Origin: CAWHHZ01 sp963829355
Lineage (GTDB): Bacteria; Acidobacteriota; Thermoanaerobaculia; Gp7-AA8; JAHWKK01
Length of the DNA stretch: 64,000 nucleotides
Reading direction: 5' to 3'
NCBI GenBank assembly: GCA_963829355.1
Contig: CAWHHZ010000019.1
Location: 1-64,000, forward strand
A program made the position numbers and the translations under genes. The notes beneath the pieces are model-generated. The model saw nothing but the letters and a program-made list of their open reading frames with translations. It did no database searches and had not been told where the DNA came from. Below, piece after piece: positions 43,156 to 50,683 of the stretch; the first letter of the stretch is position 1; each line of letters opens with the position of its first letter.

Positions 43156-44275
43156 GGTGCTCGATCTCACGCGACTTCTCGCCATTGCACGGAAGGAAGT
43201 CATTCAGCTCCGGCGCGACTACAGGAGCCTCGCGCTGGCGTTTCTGTTGCCCCTGCTCCTGCTCATCATTTTCGGCTATGCGATCTCGTGGGACATCCGG
43301 GATATCGAGACGGGAGTTCTCGACCAGGACCAGTCGGCAGTTTCACGAGATCTCGTCGATGCGATGGAGTCATCAGGCTATTTCTCGATCACGCAGCGGC
43401 TGACCTCACCGAACCAGATTGCTTCGATGATGCAACGGGGGGAGATCCAGATCGTCCTGGTCATTCCCCCCGACTTTTCTCGCGATCTCGGATCGGGAGC
43501 ACAGGCGCGCCTTCAGGCGATCGTCGACGGCAGTGATGCGAACACGGCGACGATCATCCTCGCATACACGCAGGCGATCGTGCAGACGTGGTCGTCGGAG
43601 GTCGTGCTGGAGGGGCGGGTCTTCACCCTGCCCGTCAGCGTCGCAAGCCGGGTCTGGTACAACGAAGAGCTCGTCAGCCGCAACATGATCGTTCCCGGCC
43701 TCGTCGCGGTCATCATGATGATCATCGGCGCGATGCTCACCTCGCTCACGATCGCCCGCGAATGGGAGAGGGGCACGATGGAACAACTCGCCTCGACGCC
43801 CGTGTCCCGCCTCGAGGTCGTCCTCGGGAAACTGCTCCCTTACATCGGGATCGGCCTGATCGATGTTCTGATCACGACCATGGTGGGGATCTGGCTGTTC
43901 GGGGTGCCGTTCCGGGGAAACCCGTTTCTGCTGCTCATCCTGTCGTTCTTCTTTCTGCTCGGCGCACTCGGATTCGGCATCTTTCTCTCTGCGGTGGCGA
44001 AGTCGCAACTGGTCGCGACGCAGCTCGCGATGGTGACGACATTCCTCCCGGGCTTTCTCCTGTCCGGCTTCATGTTCGCGATCGAGGTGATGCCGCCACC
44101 GTTGAGGGCGATCACTTATCTGATCCCCGCGAGATACTTTCTGGTTGTGACACGGGGGATTTTCCTCAAAGGTGTGGGAGTGGAAGTCCTTCGGATCCAG
44201 GGACTGCTGATGATCGCCTTTGCGATTGCGGGACTCGCTCTCGCGACGCGGGCTTTCCGGAAGGAGATCGAGTGA
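43148..44275 (+). CDS. ABC-2 type permease 1 (YbhS/YbhR-like)
   Basis: 375 residues. The N-terminal helix (SLALAFLLPLLLLIIFGYAI) is followed by a large periplasmic domain (about 45-180) and five further helices with EWERGTMEQLASTPVSRLEVVLGK, the ABC2_membrane_3 motif. It forms the inner-membrane channel with permease 2. The ATG at 43148 overlaps ATPase 2 by 8 bases. Confidence 0.92.
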   Translation: MGRVLDLTRLLAIARKEVIQLRRDYRSLALAFLLPLLLLIIFGYAISWDIRDIETGVLDQDQSAVSRDLVDAMESSGYFSITQRLTSPNQIASMMQRGEIQIVLVIPPDFSRDLGSGAQARLQAIVDGSDANTATIILAYTQAIVQTWSSEVVLEGRVFTLPVSVASRVWYNEELVSRNMIVPGLVAVIMMIIGAMLTSLTIAREWERGTMEQLASTPVSRLEVVLGKLLPYIGIGLIDVLITTMVGIWLFGVPFRGNPFLLLILSFFFLLGALGFGIFLSAVAKSQLVATQLAMVTTFLPGFLLSGFMFAIEVMPPPLRAITYLIPARYFLVVTRGIFLKGVGVEVLRIQGLLMIAFAIAGLALATRAFRKEIE

Positions 44276-45392
44276 AACTCGCCCGAAGCCTGGAGCGTAT
44301 CAGGGAGATGGTGCGGAAGGAGTTTCTGCAGATCTTCCGTGATCCGAAGCTGCGGCGCATCATTCTCGTCGCTCCGGTGATCCAGCTCATCGTCTTCGGC
44401 TACGCGGTCTCGACCGACGTGCGCCAGACGACCACGTTCGTCGTCGACCATGATCATTCCCGAAGCTTTCGAGAGATCTGCTGGATGGTCTCACCTCGTC
44501 AGAGTACTTCCGGGTGGTGGGAAGATCGGATGACGAACGCGATCTCGAGCATGCTCTCGATCATGGTGATGCCGTGGTGGCGATCGTGATTCCTCCCGGC
44601 TTCAGCCGTGCCGTGGAAACGGACGCGGGAGCGTCGGTGCAGGTGATTGTCGATGGGACGAATTCGAACATCGCAACCATCTCGAAAGGGTACGCCGAGA
44701 GGATCATTCAGCGCTGGGCGCTGGCACATACCGACGTGGAGAGGGAGCCCCCGGTCGCGCTCGAGGAGCGGGCGTGGTTCAACCCGGAGCTCGAGAGCCG
44801 GAACTACAACGTACCCGCCGTGATCGGCGCGATCATCATGCTGATCTGCCTGCTGCTCACTGCCCTCGCCATCGTTCGAGAGCGAGAAGCGGGGACGCTC
44901 GAGCAGCTCATGGTGACCCCCCTTTCCGCCGGAGAACTGATTGCAGCCAAGACCCTGCCATTCGCGCTGATCGGGCTGTTTGATCTGGTTCTCGTGACCG
45001 GGATTGCGTTGTTCTGGTTCCGCATCCCGTTTCGGGGAAACTTTTTCGTTCTGCTGCTGGCGAGTGTCCTGTATCTGATCTCTGCACTGGGGATCGGTCT
45101 TCTGATCTCCACGATTTCGCGGACGCAGCAGGAAGCGTTCATGTCGAGCTTTCTCGTCTTCATGCCGACGATCCTGCTATCGGGCTTCATGTTTCCCGTG
45201 TCGAGTATGCCGCGGTTGTTTCAGGAGATCACCCTCGTGAATCCGATGCGGCATTACCTGGAGATCGTGAGGGGAGTCTTTCTGCGCGGAGCTCCGTTCG
45301 ACGCGCTGTGGACGCAGTTCCTGGCGCTCTTCGTCATCGCCGCGCTTCTGATGGGATTCGCCGTCGGGCGATTCCAGAAGCGGGTCGGCTGA
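44272..45392 (+). pseudogene. ABC-2 type permease 2, frameshifted near 44483
   Basis: A GTG at 44272 overlaps the permease 1 stop. The first 70 or so residues (EMVRKEFLQIFRDPKLRRII, TTTFVVDHDHSRSFREI) are in one frame. From about 44483 the coding continues in another (LDGLTSSEYFRVVGRSDDER, VVAIVIPPGFSRA), running to 45392 with the ABC-2 motif REREAGTLEQLMVTPLSAGE and the C-terminal helices. A net change of one missing or two extra bases explains it. The repaired protein would be about 373 residues, like permease 1. Because the remainder of the operon is intact, a sequence error is likely. If real, the pump would lack one permease. Confidence 0.87.
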
Positions 45393-45400
45393 AGCCCAGC

Positions 45401-45526
45401 TGTCATCCTGAGCGAAGCGAAGGATCGGGTGCGTTCTGACTGTCGCGTTCTTCCCCTCCTGACAGTCGGTAAAATTCGCGATCCTTCGACCGTCCTTCGC
45501 TCCGCTCCGGCGGCTCAGGATGACAG
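45401..45526. repeat. TCATCCTGAGC palindromic element
   Basis: TGTCATCCTGAGCGAAGCGA at the left and GGCGGCTCAGGATGACA at the right; the inner GAAGGATCG and CGATCCTTC also pair. Lies between the exporter operon and the macro-domain gene. Confidence 0.8.
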
Positions 45527-45592
45527 CTGGGGTTGTTTAAGAGCATCGAAGGAACTCGGTCACGAATGCCGTAAGGTTTTTGGGGCGTCGTC

Positions 45593-46207
45593 TCAGAAGT
45601 ACCGGCTCAATATCTTCTCTGCCTGCTTGACCCGATCACTGCTGACGATGGCAATGACGACCTCCTCTACGGGCGCAGTCGTGTCCTTCAGGACGTCGGC
45701 GATGGCGTCGAGCGATTCTTCAAACCGGAATGATGCATGGCCGCTGGCAAAGACCGGCATCGCGATCGATCGGCACGATGCAGACACTGAGGCCTCGAGT
45801 GCGCCGCGAACGCAGCTTCTGATCAGTTCGCGCGATGAGCTGTGTGACGAGTCGCTGGCGACGCAGTGGATGACGATTTCCGCTGGCAGTCGTCCCGCCG
45901 TCGTGGTCCAGACCGAGCCAGGAGGTAGCTCGTCCGATCCTGTCTCGTCGCGATGCCGCTTCAGAATCGCTTCACACTCGCGTTTGATTGCCCACCCGCC
46001 GCGGCTTCGGACGTCACCGCCGGAACCGGCCATGAGGGAGAGACGGCCATTGGTGGACGTGCAGATCGCATCCGCTTCAGCGCGGGCCACGTCACCCTCG
46101 AAAAGAGAGATCTTCATCGCGGCAGGTTCTGAGCGGTGCCACGTCCTGCGAACTACGTTGGGGATCGAGTCCCCATCATCGGTGTCGAGGTCGATGTCGA
46201 ACAGCAT
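45593..46207 (-). CDS. Macro-domain protein
   Basis: 204 residues. The core, from MKISLFEGDVARAEADAICT through STNGRLSLMAGSGGDVRSRG to the end, follows the macro-domain (ADP-ribose-binding) pattern GDI-x-AD-x-IV-x-AN, with STNG in place of the usual NAAN and a Gly-rich loop. VIHCVA and AMPVFASGHASFRFEESLD fit the later strands. Macro proteins bind or hydrolyse ADP-ribose derivatives. The ATG at 46207 has GGAGG upstream; a shorter start at 46117 would remove a 30-residue acidic N-terminus. Flanked by repeat elements on both sides. Confidence 0.78.
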   Translation of the reverse strand: MLFDIDLDTDDGDSIPNVVRRTWHRSEPAAMKISLFEGDVARAEADAICTSTNGRLSLMAGSGGDVRSRGGWAIKRECEAILKRHRDETGSDELPPGSVWTTTAGRLPAEIVIHCVASDSSHSSSRELIRSCVRGALEASVSASCRSIAMPVFASGHASFRFEESLDAIADVLKDTTAPVEEVVIAIVSSDRVKQAEKILSRYF

Positions 46208-46278
46208 GATTTCGGTCCTCCGGGGTCTGGTGATGGGGATGAAGATCAAAAATTGGCCTGTGAGCATTTGAACACGAT

Positions 46279-46417
46279 GTCATCCTGAGCGTCAGCGAAG
46301 GATCGCGTGGAGTTATTTTCGCCGGCAGCTCAGTCGAGTCATGCCGTACGCGATCCTTCGCTGCGAATCTCGGTCGAGTCATGCCGTACGCGATCCTTCG
46401 CTGCGCTCAGGATGACT
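46279..46417. repeat. TCATCCTGAGC element with internal tandem duplication
   Basis: Left end TGTCATCCTGAGCG, right end CTGCGCTCAGGATGACT. The block GTCGAGTCATGCCGTACGCG followed by ATCCTTCGCTGCG occurs twice in a row (46332 and 46372). Confidence 0.75.
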
Positions 46418-46443
46418 GAGATTCACCACTCACATTCAGGACT

Positions 46444-46545
46444 GCTCGGAGAAAGAATCGAGGTGAGGGATTGAAAACCACCACGCTGAAACTGGTCGAG
46501 AGAGGCAGCGGAATAGGTGCCCTCACCCCGATTCTTTCTCCGAGC
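46444..46545 (-). terminator. Long inverted repeat at the end of the rnf operon
   Basis: The arms GCTCGGAGAAAGAATCGAGG...GAGGG (46444-46469) and CCCTCACCCCGATTCTTTCT...GAGC (46520-46545) are complementary over 26 bases with one mismatch and a 50-base loop. The element starts 6 bases after the apbE stop. No T-tract is seen on either strand, so it may be a processing or termination structure, or a mobile palindrome. Confidence 0.5.
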
Positions 46546-46551
46546 CCTGGT

Positions 46552-47565
46552 TCATCCAATCACGAGCAGTTCACTGTTGGCCGAGGCTGAATGGAGAGCG
46601 GCCACCGCCTTCGCACGGCCGAGCGCAAACGCTGCCGTGGCCCCGGCATCGGCGTCCATGCAGGTATCGGCGAACACGGTGACGCTCACCCCGGTCCTGG
46701 CTACGGGCTCGCCGGTCGTCGGGTCGAGCAGGTGATGGTAGCGCCGTCCGTGGAACTCGAAGTACTGCATGTAGTCTCCGGATGTCGCGACGGCACGATC
46801 CGACAGTTCGAGCGTACGATCGATCTCATCAGGATGACTGGGAGACCGGAGGCCGACCTTCCATGGTCGTCCGTCGGGAGAATCGCCGAGCGCATAGAGA
46901 TCGCCGCCGGCATTTACCAGCGCGTGCTCGATCCCGTGCCGCCTGATTGCTGCAACCGCCCGGTCTACGCCATATCCCTTCGCGATTCCTCCGAGGTCGA
47001 GAGCGGCATCGGCTGATTCGAGACCAACCATGGCCGTCCCGGATCGCGAATAGACCGTGACGTCCTCGAAGAAACGGCGTCCGGCAAATCGCTGGACCTG
47101 ATGTTCCGTCGGCGGAGTGGTTCTGGAGCCGATGCTCCACAACTCGCTCGCTTTTGCCATGGCAGGATCGAAGCTTCCACCGGCCGCTCTGGCCCACCGT
47201 AGTGATGAGCTCACGACTTCGGCGGTCTCACGGGAGACCTCGACCGGATCGATTCCCGCGTTGATGTTGATTGTCGCAATCTCGGAGTCGAGCCGGAACC
47301 GGGAGAGATGCTCATCGGTCCAGCGCAACGCCGCGATGGCGTCATCGATCGCTGCCTGGGCAACCGAGGAGTCTCGGTGGGCGACGGCAATCTCGGCGAT
47401 CGTTCCCATGACGGGGATCGTCCGCCGGAAAATCTCCTGCTTCCGGCGCATCGCGCCGAGAGGAATCGCGCTCACGACGAGAGCTCCGATTCCGAGTGAC
47501 ATGAATTCGCGGCGATCCAGAGTCGTCCGGCGGTGCCGCGGTTGTTGAGAGAGATCAGATCGCAT
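46552..47565 (-). CDS. apbE: FAD:protein FMN transferase ApbE
   Basis: 337 residues. A Tat-like or anchored N-terminus (RREFMSLGIGALVVSAIPLG) shows export to the periplasm. ApbE signatures are present: FDPAMAKASELW, ALDLGGIAKGYGVDRAV, NAGGDLYALG, HHLLDPTTGEP and the Mg-binding DADAGATAAFALG. ApbE attaches FMN by a phosphoester to the threonine of the S/TGAT motif in RnfG and RnfD (or NqrC and NqrB). It is the last gene of the rnf cluster and starts one base before the end of the small Cys4 gene. AAGGAG precedes the ATG at 47565. Confidence 0.94.
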   Translation of the reverse strand: MRSDLSQQPRHRRTTLDRREFMSLGIGALVVSAIPLGAMRRKQEIFRRTIPVMGTIAEIAVAHRDSSVAQAAIDDAIAALRWTDEHLSRFRLDSEIATININAGIDPVEVSRETAEVVSSSLRWARAAGGSFDPAMAKASELWSIGSRTTPPTEHQVQRFAGRRFFEDVTVYSRSGTAMVGLESADAALDLGGIAKGYGVDRAVAAIRRHGIEHALVNAGGDLYALGDSPDGRPWKVGLRSPSHPDEIDRTLELSDRAVATSGDYMQYFEFHGRRYHHLLDPTTGEPVARTGVSVTVFADTCMDADAGATAAFALGRAKAVAALHSASANSELLVIG

Positions 47566-47699
47566 CAGTTCTTCTCCTTGAGAGCACATGGAGTCGAGCA
47601 GGCGCCGCATCCGGATTCACATTCGGGTTTGTGCTGGACCAGCCCGAATGCGGCGAAGAGGATTCCGAGGCCGACGATGGCAATGATGGTCGTAGTCAT
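47565..47699 (-). CDS. 44-residue membrane-anchored Cys4 protein (NqrM-like candidate)
   Basis: Short ORF, easily missed. It has one N-terminal transmembrane helix (TTIIAIVGLGILFAAFGL) and then a soluble tail with C27-x3-C31-x2-C34-x3-C38 (PECESGCGACSTPC). It begins in the rnfA stop (TGATG, one-base overlap) and ends in the apbE start the same way, so it is tightly embedded in the operon. NqrM (DUF539), encoded beside apbE in nqr operons, is likewise a single-TM protein with four cysteines and delivers iron to the Cys4[Fe] site between NqrD and NqrE. RnfA and RnfE here keep the matching cysteines (GLCP and NCAI/NCMI). A similar job for Rnf is inferred. The alternative is a FeoB-associated Cys-rich protein type. 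Confidence 0.75.
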   Translation of the reverse strand: MTTTIIAIVGLGILFAAFGLVQHKPECESGCGACSTPCALKEKN

Positions 47700-48274
47700 C
47701 AGTTGCTCAGCAATCCGGCAAAGCCCATGAAGGCGAGCGAGAGACTTCCCGCAATGATGAAGACCACACCGATTCCGCGAGCCAGTCTCGGCAGATCCGC
47801 CAGATCGAGCTGGACGCGGATCGATGCCATCAGAATCAGGGCGAGGGTGAAGCCCGCTCCTCCGCCGAGTGCGAATGCCAGGCCCTCGGCGAATCCGTAG
47901 CCGCGGTTGGTCTGGAAGATCGCGAGACCGAGGATCGCGCAGTTCGTCGTGATCAGCGGGAGATAGATACCGAGCTCTCTGAAGAGAGTCGGGCTCATCT
48001 TCTTGATCACCATCTCGACGATCTGGACGAGCGAAGCGATGACCACGATGAACGAAATGATTCGGAGGTACGGAGCGTGCGGGAGGATGTACGCGTTGAG
48101 AAACGACGCGCAGAGCGATGTGATCGTCATGACGAACAGCGTCGCACCCCCCATGCGGAGTGCCGTCCCGATCTTCGATGACACGCCCATGAATGGGCAG
48201 AGACCGAGAAAGAGTGACAGGACGAAGTTGTTGACCAGCAGTGCGGAGATGAAAATCCAGACCAGATCGCTCAT
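47699..48274 (-). CDS. rnfA: Rnf complex subunit RnfA
   Basis: 191 residues, six transmembrane helices. It has LLVNNFVLSLFLGLCPFMGV and LITTNCAILGLAIF; the cysteines of GLCP and NCAI are ligands of the iron site shared with RnfE. Overlaps rnfE by 4 bases. Confidence 0.96.
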   Translation of the reverse strand: MSDLVWIFISALLVNNFVLSLFLGLCPFMGVSSKIGTALRMGGATLFVMTITSLCASFLNAYILPHAPYLRIISFIVVIASLVQIVEMVIKKMSPTLFRELGIYLPLITTNCAILGLAIFQTNRGYGFAEGLAFALGGGAGFTLALILMASIRVQLDLADLPRLARGIGVVFIIAGSLSLAFMGFAGLLSN

Positions 48275-48978
48275 GCGGCGGGCCCTCCCAATGCGTGCTT
48301 CTGTTCCTTGCTGAGCGTCGACATGGTCGGCTGTTCCTTGCCGGCCTTACGCTCTTTCCACCAGCCGAGAGTGAGCAGCACCATCCCGAGCGTGAGGAAT
48401 CCTCCCGGGGGCAGCATCATCACGACCCAGGGCTCGAAGCTGCTCCCCATCACGGGGATGTTGAGGAATGTTCCGTTTCCGAGAACCTCCCGGATCATGC
48501 CGAGCAGGAGAAGGGCGATCATGAAACCCGCGGCGGTGCCGAGGGCATCGAGGATCGAACGGCCGACCGGGTTCTTCGACGAGAATGCTTCCTGACGGCC
48601 GAGGATCATGCAGTTGACGACGATCAGCGCAATGAATGCTCCGAGTGCTTTGTGGATATCGGGAACGAGTGCTTCGAGAGCGAAGTCGGCGACGGTGACG
48701 AATGTCGCGATGATCAGAATGTAGGCCGAGATCCGGATCTCTCCCGGGATGAATCGTTTCAGTGACGAGACCAGGATGCTCGAGCAGACGATCACGAACA
48801 TGGTCGCGATTCCCATGGCGAGACTGTTTGCGACGGTATTCGTGACGGCGAGGGTGGGGCACAATCCGAGCGTGGAAACGAGGACGGGGTTCTCCTTCCA
48901 GACGCCGCGCATCAGGTCGGCGATCATCGGGCCTGAGGGCTGTTTGGGTGCCGTGGGAAGCTCCACGATGTTGCTCAT
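48271..48978 (-). CDS. rnfE: Rnf complex subunit RnfE
   Basis: 235 residues, six transmembrane helices, homologous to RnfA with inverted topology. Contains ENPVLVSTLGLCPTLAVTNT and VNCMILGRQEAFSSKNP, including the paired Cys of the intramembrane iron site. AAGGAG precedes the ATG at 48978. A basic cytoplasmic tail of about 30 residues ends KHALGGPAA. Overlaps rnfG by 4 bases. Confidence 0.96.
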   Translation of the reverse strand: MSNIVELPTAPKQPSGPMIADLMRGVWKENPVLVSTLGLCPTLAVTNTVANSLAMGIATMFVIVCSSILVSSLKRFIPGEIRISAYILIIATFVTVADFALEALVPDIHKALGAFIALIVVNCMILGRQEAFSSKNPVGRSILDALGTAAGFMIALLLLGMIREVLGNGTFLNIPVMGSSFEPWVVMMLPPGGFLTLGMVLLTLGWWKERKAGKEQPTMSTLSKEQKHALGGPAA

Positions 48979-49646
48979 GATCTGCTCCTTCCTTCCCAGG
49001 TCCGGATCTCGTCTTTCCACGTGTCGACGCCGAGGTTGATGGCCCGGATGACTGTTCGGGAGGAGATCGTTGCTCCTGTGATGACGTCGACCTCTCCCGG
49101 CGCGGATGAGGTCCCTTCCTTCACACCGACGAGGGGGGCGGTGACGCCACTGAACCCGTCGATGAAGGAGCTTTGCGTTTCGACCTTCGATCCGAGTCCC
49201 GGCGTTTCCTTGCTCTCGAGGACCTTCATGCCGAGCACCTCTCCGGTTGCTGCGTCATAGCCGAAGATGACGCCGACCTTATCCATGAAACCGGGGGATG
49301 CGGTCGGGATTGCGTATCCAGCCGGCGAACCGTCCTCTGCCAGGCCCATGAAGATCTTGTCGAGCTTCTTTGCGTCGACTCCCGCCGGCAGTTTCTCCAC
49401 GAGCTCATCCTCGTAAAGATAGAGTGGCGTGAATGTTTCTGCGTCCGGAAGCACTTCGAAGATCGCCGCCTCGAGTCTGGCGGCGCGATTTGCTTCGATC
49501 GACGGCAGCGTCAGCTCGAACGCACTCACGATCAGCAGTCCGGCGATCATCCCCGAGATTCCGAGGGTGGCGAGAAGTTTGATGGAAGGTGTTCCTTGTG
49601 CGCGAGCAGCCATCGGATGCTCCACGACCTGTGCGTTATCGCTCAT
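48975..49646 (-). CDS. rnfG: Rnf complex flavoprotein subunit RnfG
   Basis: 223 residues. One N-terminal transmembrane helix (LATLGISGMIAGLLIVSAF) is followed by a periplasmic FMN-binding domain with GYAIPTASPGFMDKVGVIFG, KETPGLGSKV and DVITGATISSRTV. The TGAT threonine is the expected attachment site of covalent FMN added by ApbE. The ATG at 49646 is chosen at the start of the similarity; the longer open frame overlaps rnfD. Confidence 0.95.
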   Translation of the reverse strand: MSDNAQVVEHPMAARAQGTPSIKLLATLGISGMIAGLLIVSAFELTLPSIEANRAARLEAAIFEVLPDAETFTPLYLYEDELVEKLPAGVDAKKLDKIFMGLAEDGSPAGYAIPTASPGFMDKVGVIFGYDAATGEVLGMKVLESKETPGLGSKVETQSSFIDGFSGVTAPLVGVKEGTSSAPGEVDVITGATISSRTVIRAINLGVDTWKDEIRTWEGRSRS

Positions 49647-50683
49647 TTTGATGCTCCCGCCGCAGGCTGGGGAGCCTGCGCTCCGCCGGCAGGGGTGCCG
49701 GCGCTCCGCCCTGTTCCAAAGACCCGCGGTTTGGTCGCCCTGTTGATGAACGGCACCATCGCGTTCATCAGAAGGATCGAGTACATCACCCCCTCGGGGA
49801 GCCCTCCCCACAACCGGATCACGACCACGATCACGCCGATTCCGAATCCGAAAATCCAGCGTCCTTTGTGGGTGATCGGGGAAGTCACGAGATCGGTCGC
49901 CATGTACACGGCCCCGAGAATCAGGCCACCCGAGAAGAGCATGAACATCGGTCCCGGAGCATCCGGCTTGACCATCCGGATCGCAGCAGACAGAGCCGCG
50001 ACGGTGACGAAGATTGAAACGGGAATCCGCCAGTCGAGGAATCGACGCAGCGCCAGATAGCCGCCGCAGAGCAGGATCAGGATCCCTGCGGTTTCGCCGA
50101 CCGATCCTCCGGTCGATCCGATCATCAGCTCACGTACGCCGGTCGTCGCTCCCTCGAATTTCATCAGTCCGAGAGGAGTCGCCTCGGTGATGGCATCGAA
50201 GCCCGGCCGCATCAGCGGCAGCGCAAGATTGTCTCCTCGGAGCTGAAAGAAGGCCCCGCCGGCAGTGGGCCACGTGGTCAGGGCCTTCGGAAATGCCGCC
50301 ATGAGAAATGCGCGTCCCAGAAGGGCCGGGTTGAAGATGTTGTAGCCGAGTCCGCCAAAGACGATCTTGCCGAGACCGATGCCGAAGGCGCCGCCGAGCA
50401 CGGCGATCCACACGGGGAGTCCGGGCGGAAGGGTGAGTCCCAGCAGCAATCCCGTGATCGCTGCCGAGCCGTCGCCGATCGAACCGCGGCGCCCGAGCGC
50501 TTTTTCAGTCCCGACCGCGCCGATGACCGCGCCCGCGATGACGAGCAGTGCGCTGATGCCGAAGAACCACGCCGATGCGATGACGATCGGCACGAGACTC
50601 CCGACGACATTCCACATGATGACGGGAGTCGAAGCCGGCGCCTTGAGGTGAGGAGACGCTGTGACGACGAGCTGATCGCTCAT
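49643..50683 (-). CDS. rnfD: Rnf complex flavoprotein subunit RnfD
   Basis: 346 residues, about ten transmembrane helices. The covalent FMN site is in DAITEATPLGLMKF (E replaces the usual G or S before ATPL). Other family segments are GGLGYNIFNPALLGRAFLMA and YMATDLVTSPITHKGRWIFG. It translocates ions together with RnfA and RnfE. The tail GTPAGGAQAPQPAAGASK is Ala/Pro-rich. Overlaps rnfC by 4 bases. Confidence 0.95.
   Translation of the reverse strand: MSDQLVVTASPHLKAPASTPVIMWNVVGSLVPIVIASAWFFGISALLVIAGAVIGAVGTEKALGRRGSIGDGSAAITGLLLGLTLPPGLPVWIAVLGGAFGIGLGKIVFGGLGYNIFNPALLGRAFLMAAFPKALTTWPTAGGAFFQLRGDNLALPLMRPGFDAITEATPLGLMKFEGATTGVRELMIGSTGGSVGETAGILILLCGGYLALRRFLDWRIPVSIFVTVAALSAAIRMVKPDAPGPMFMLFSGGLILGAVYMATDLVTSPITHKGRWIFGFGIGVIVVVIRLWGGLPEGVMYSILLMNAMVPFINRATKPRVFGTGRSAGTPAGGAQAPQPAAGASK

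Noticed and set aside
46279..46417. Possible small RNA or tRNA-like gene
   Set aside because: The hairpin potential comes from the dispersed TCATCCTGAGC repeat; no tRNA acceptor or T-loop pattern was found here or elsewhere in the window.
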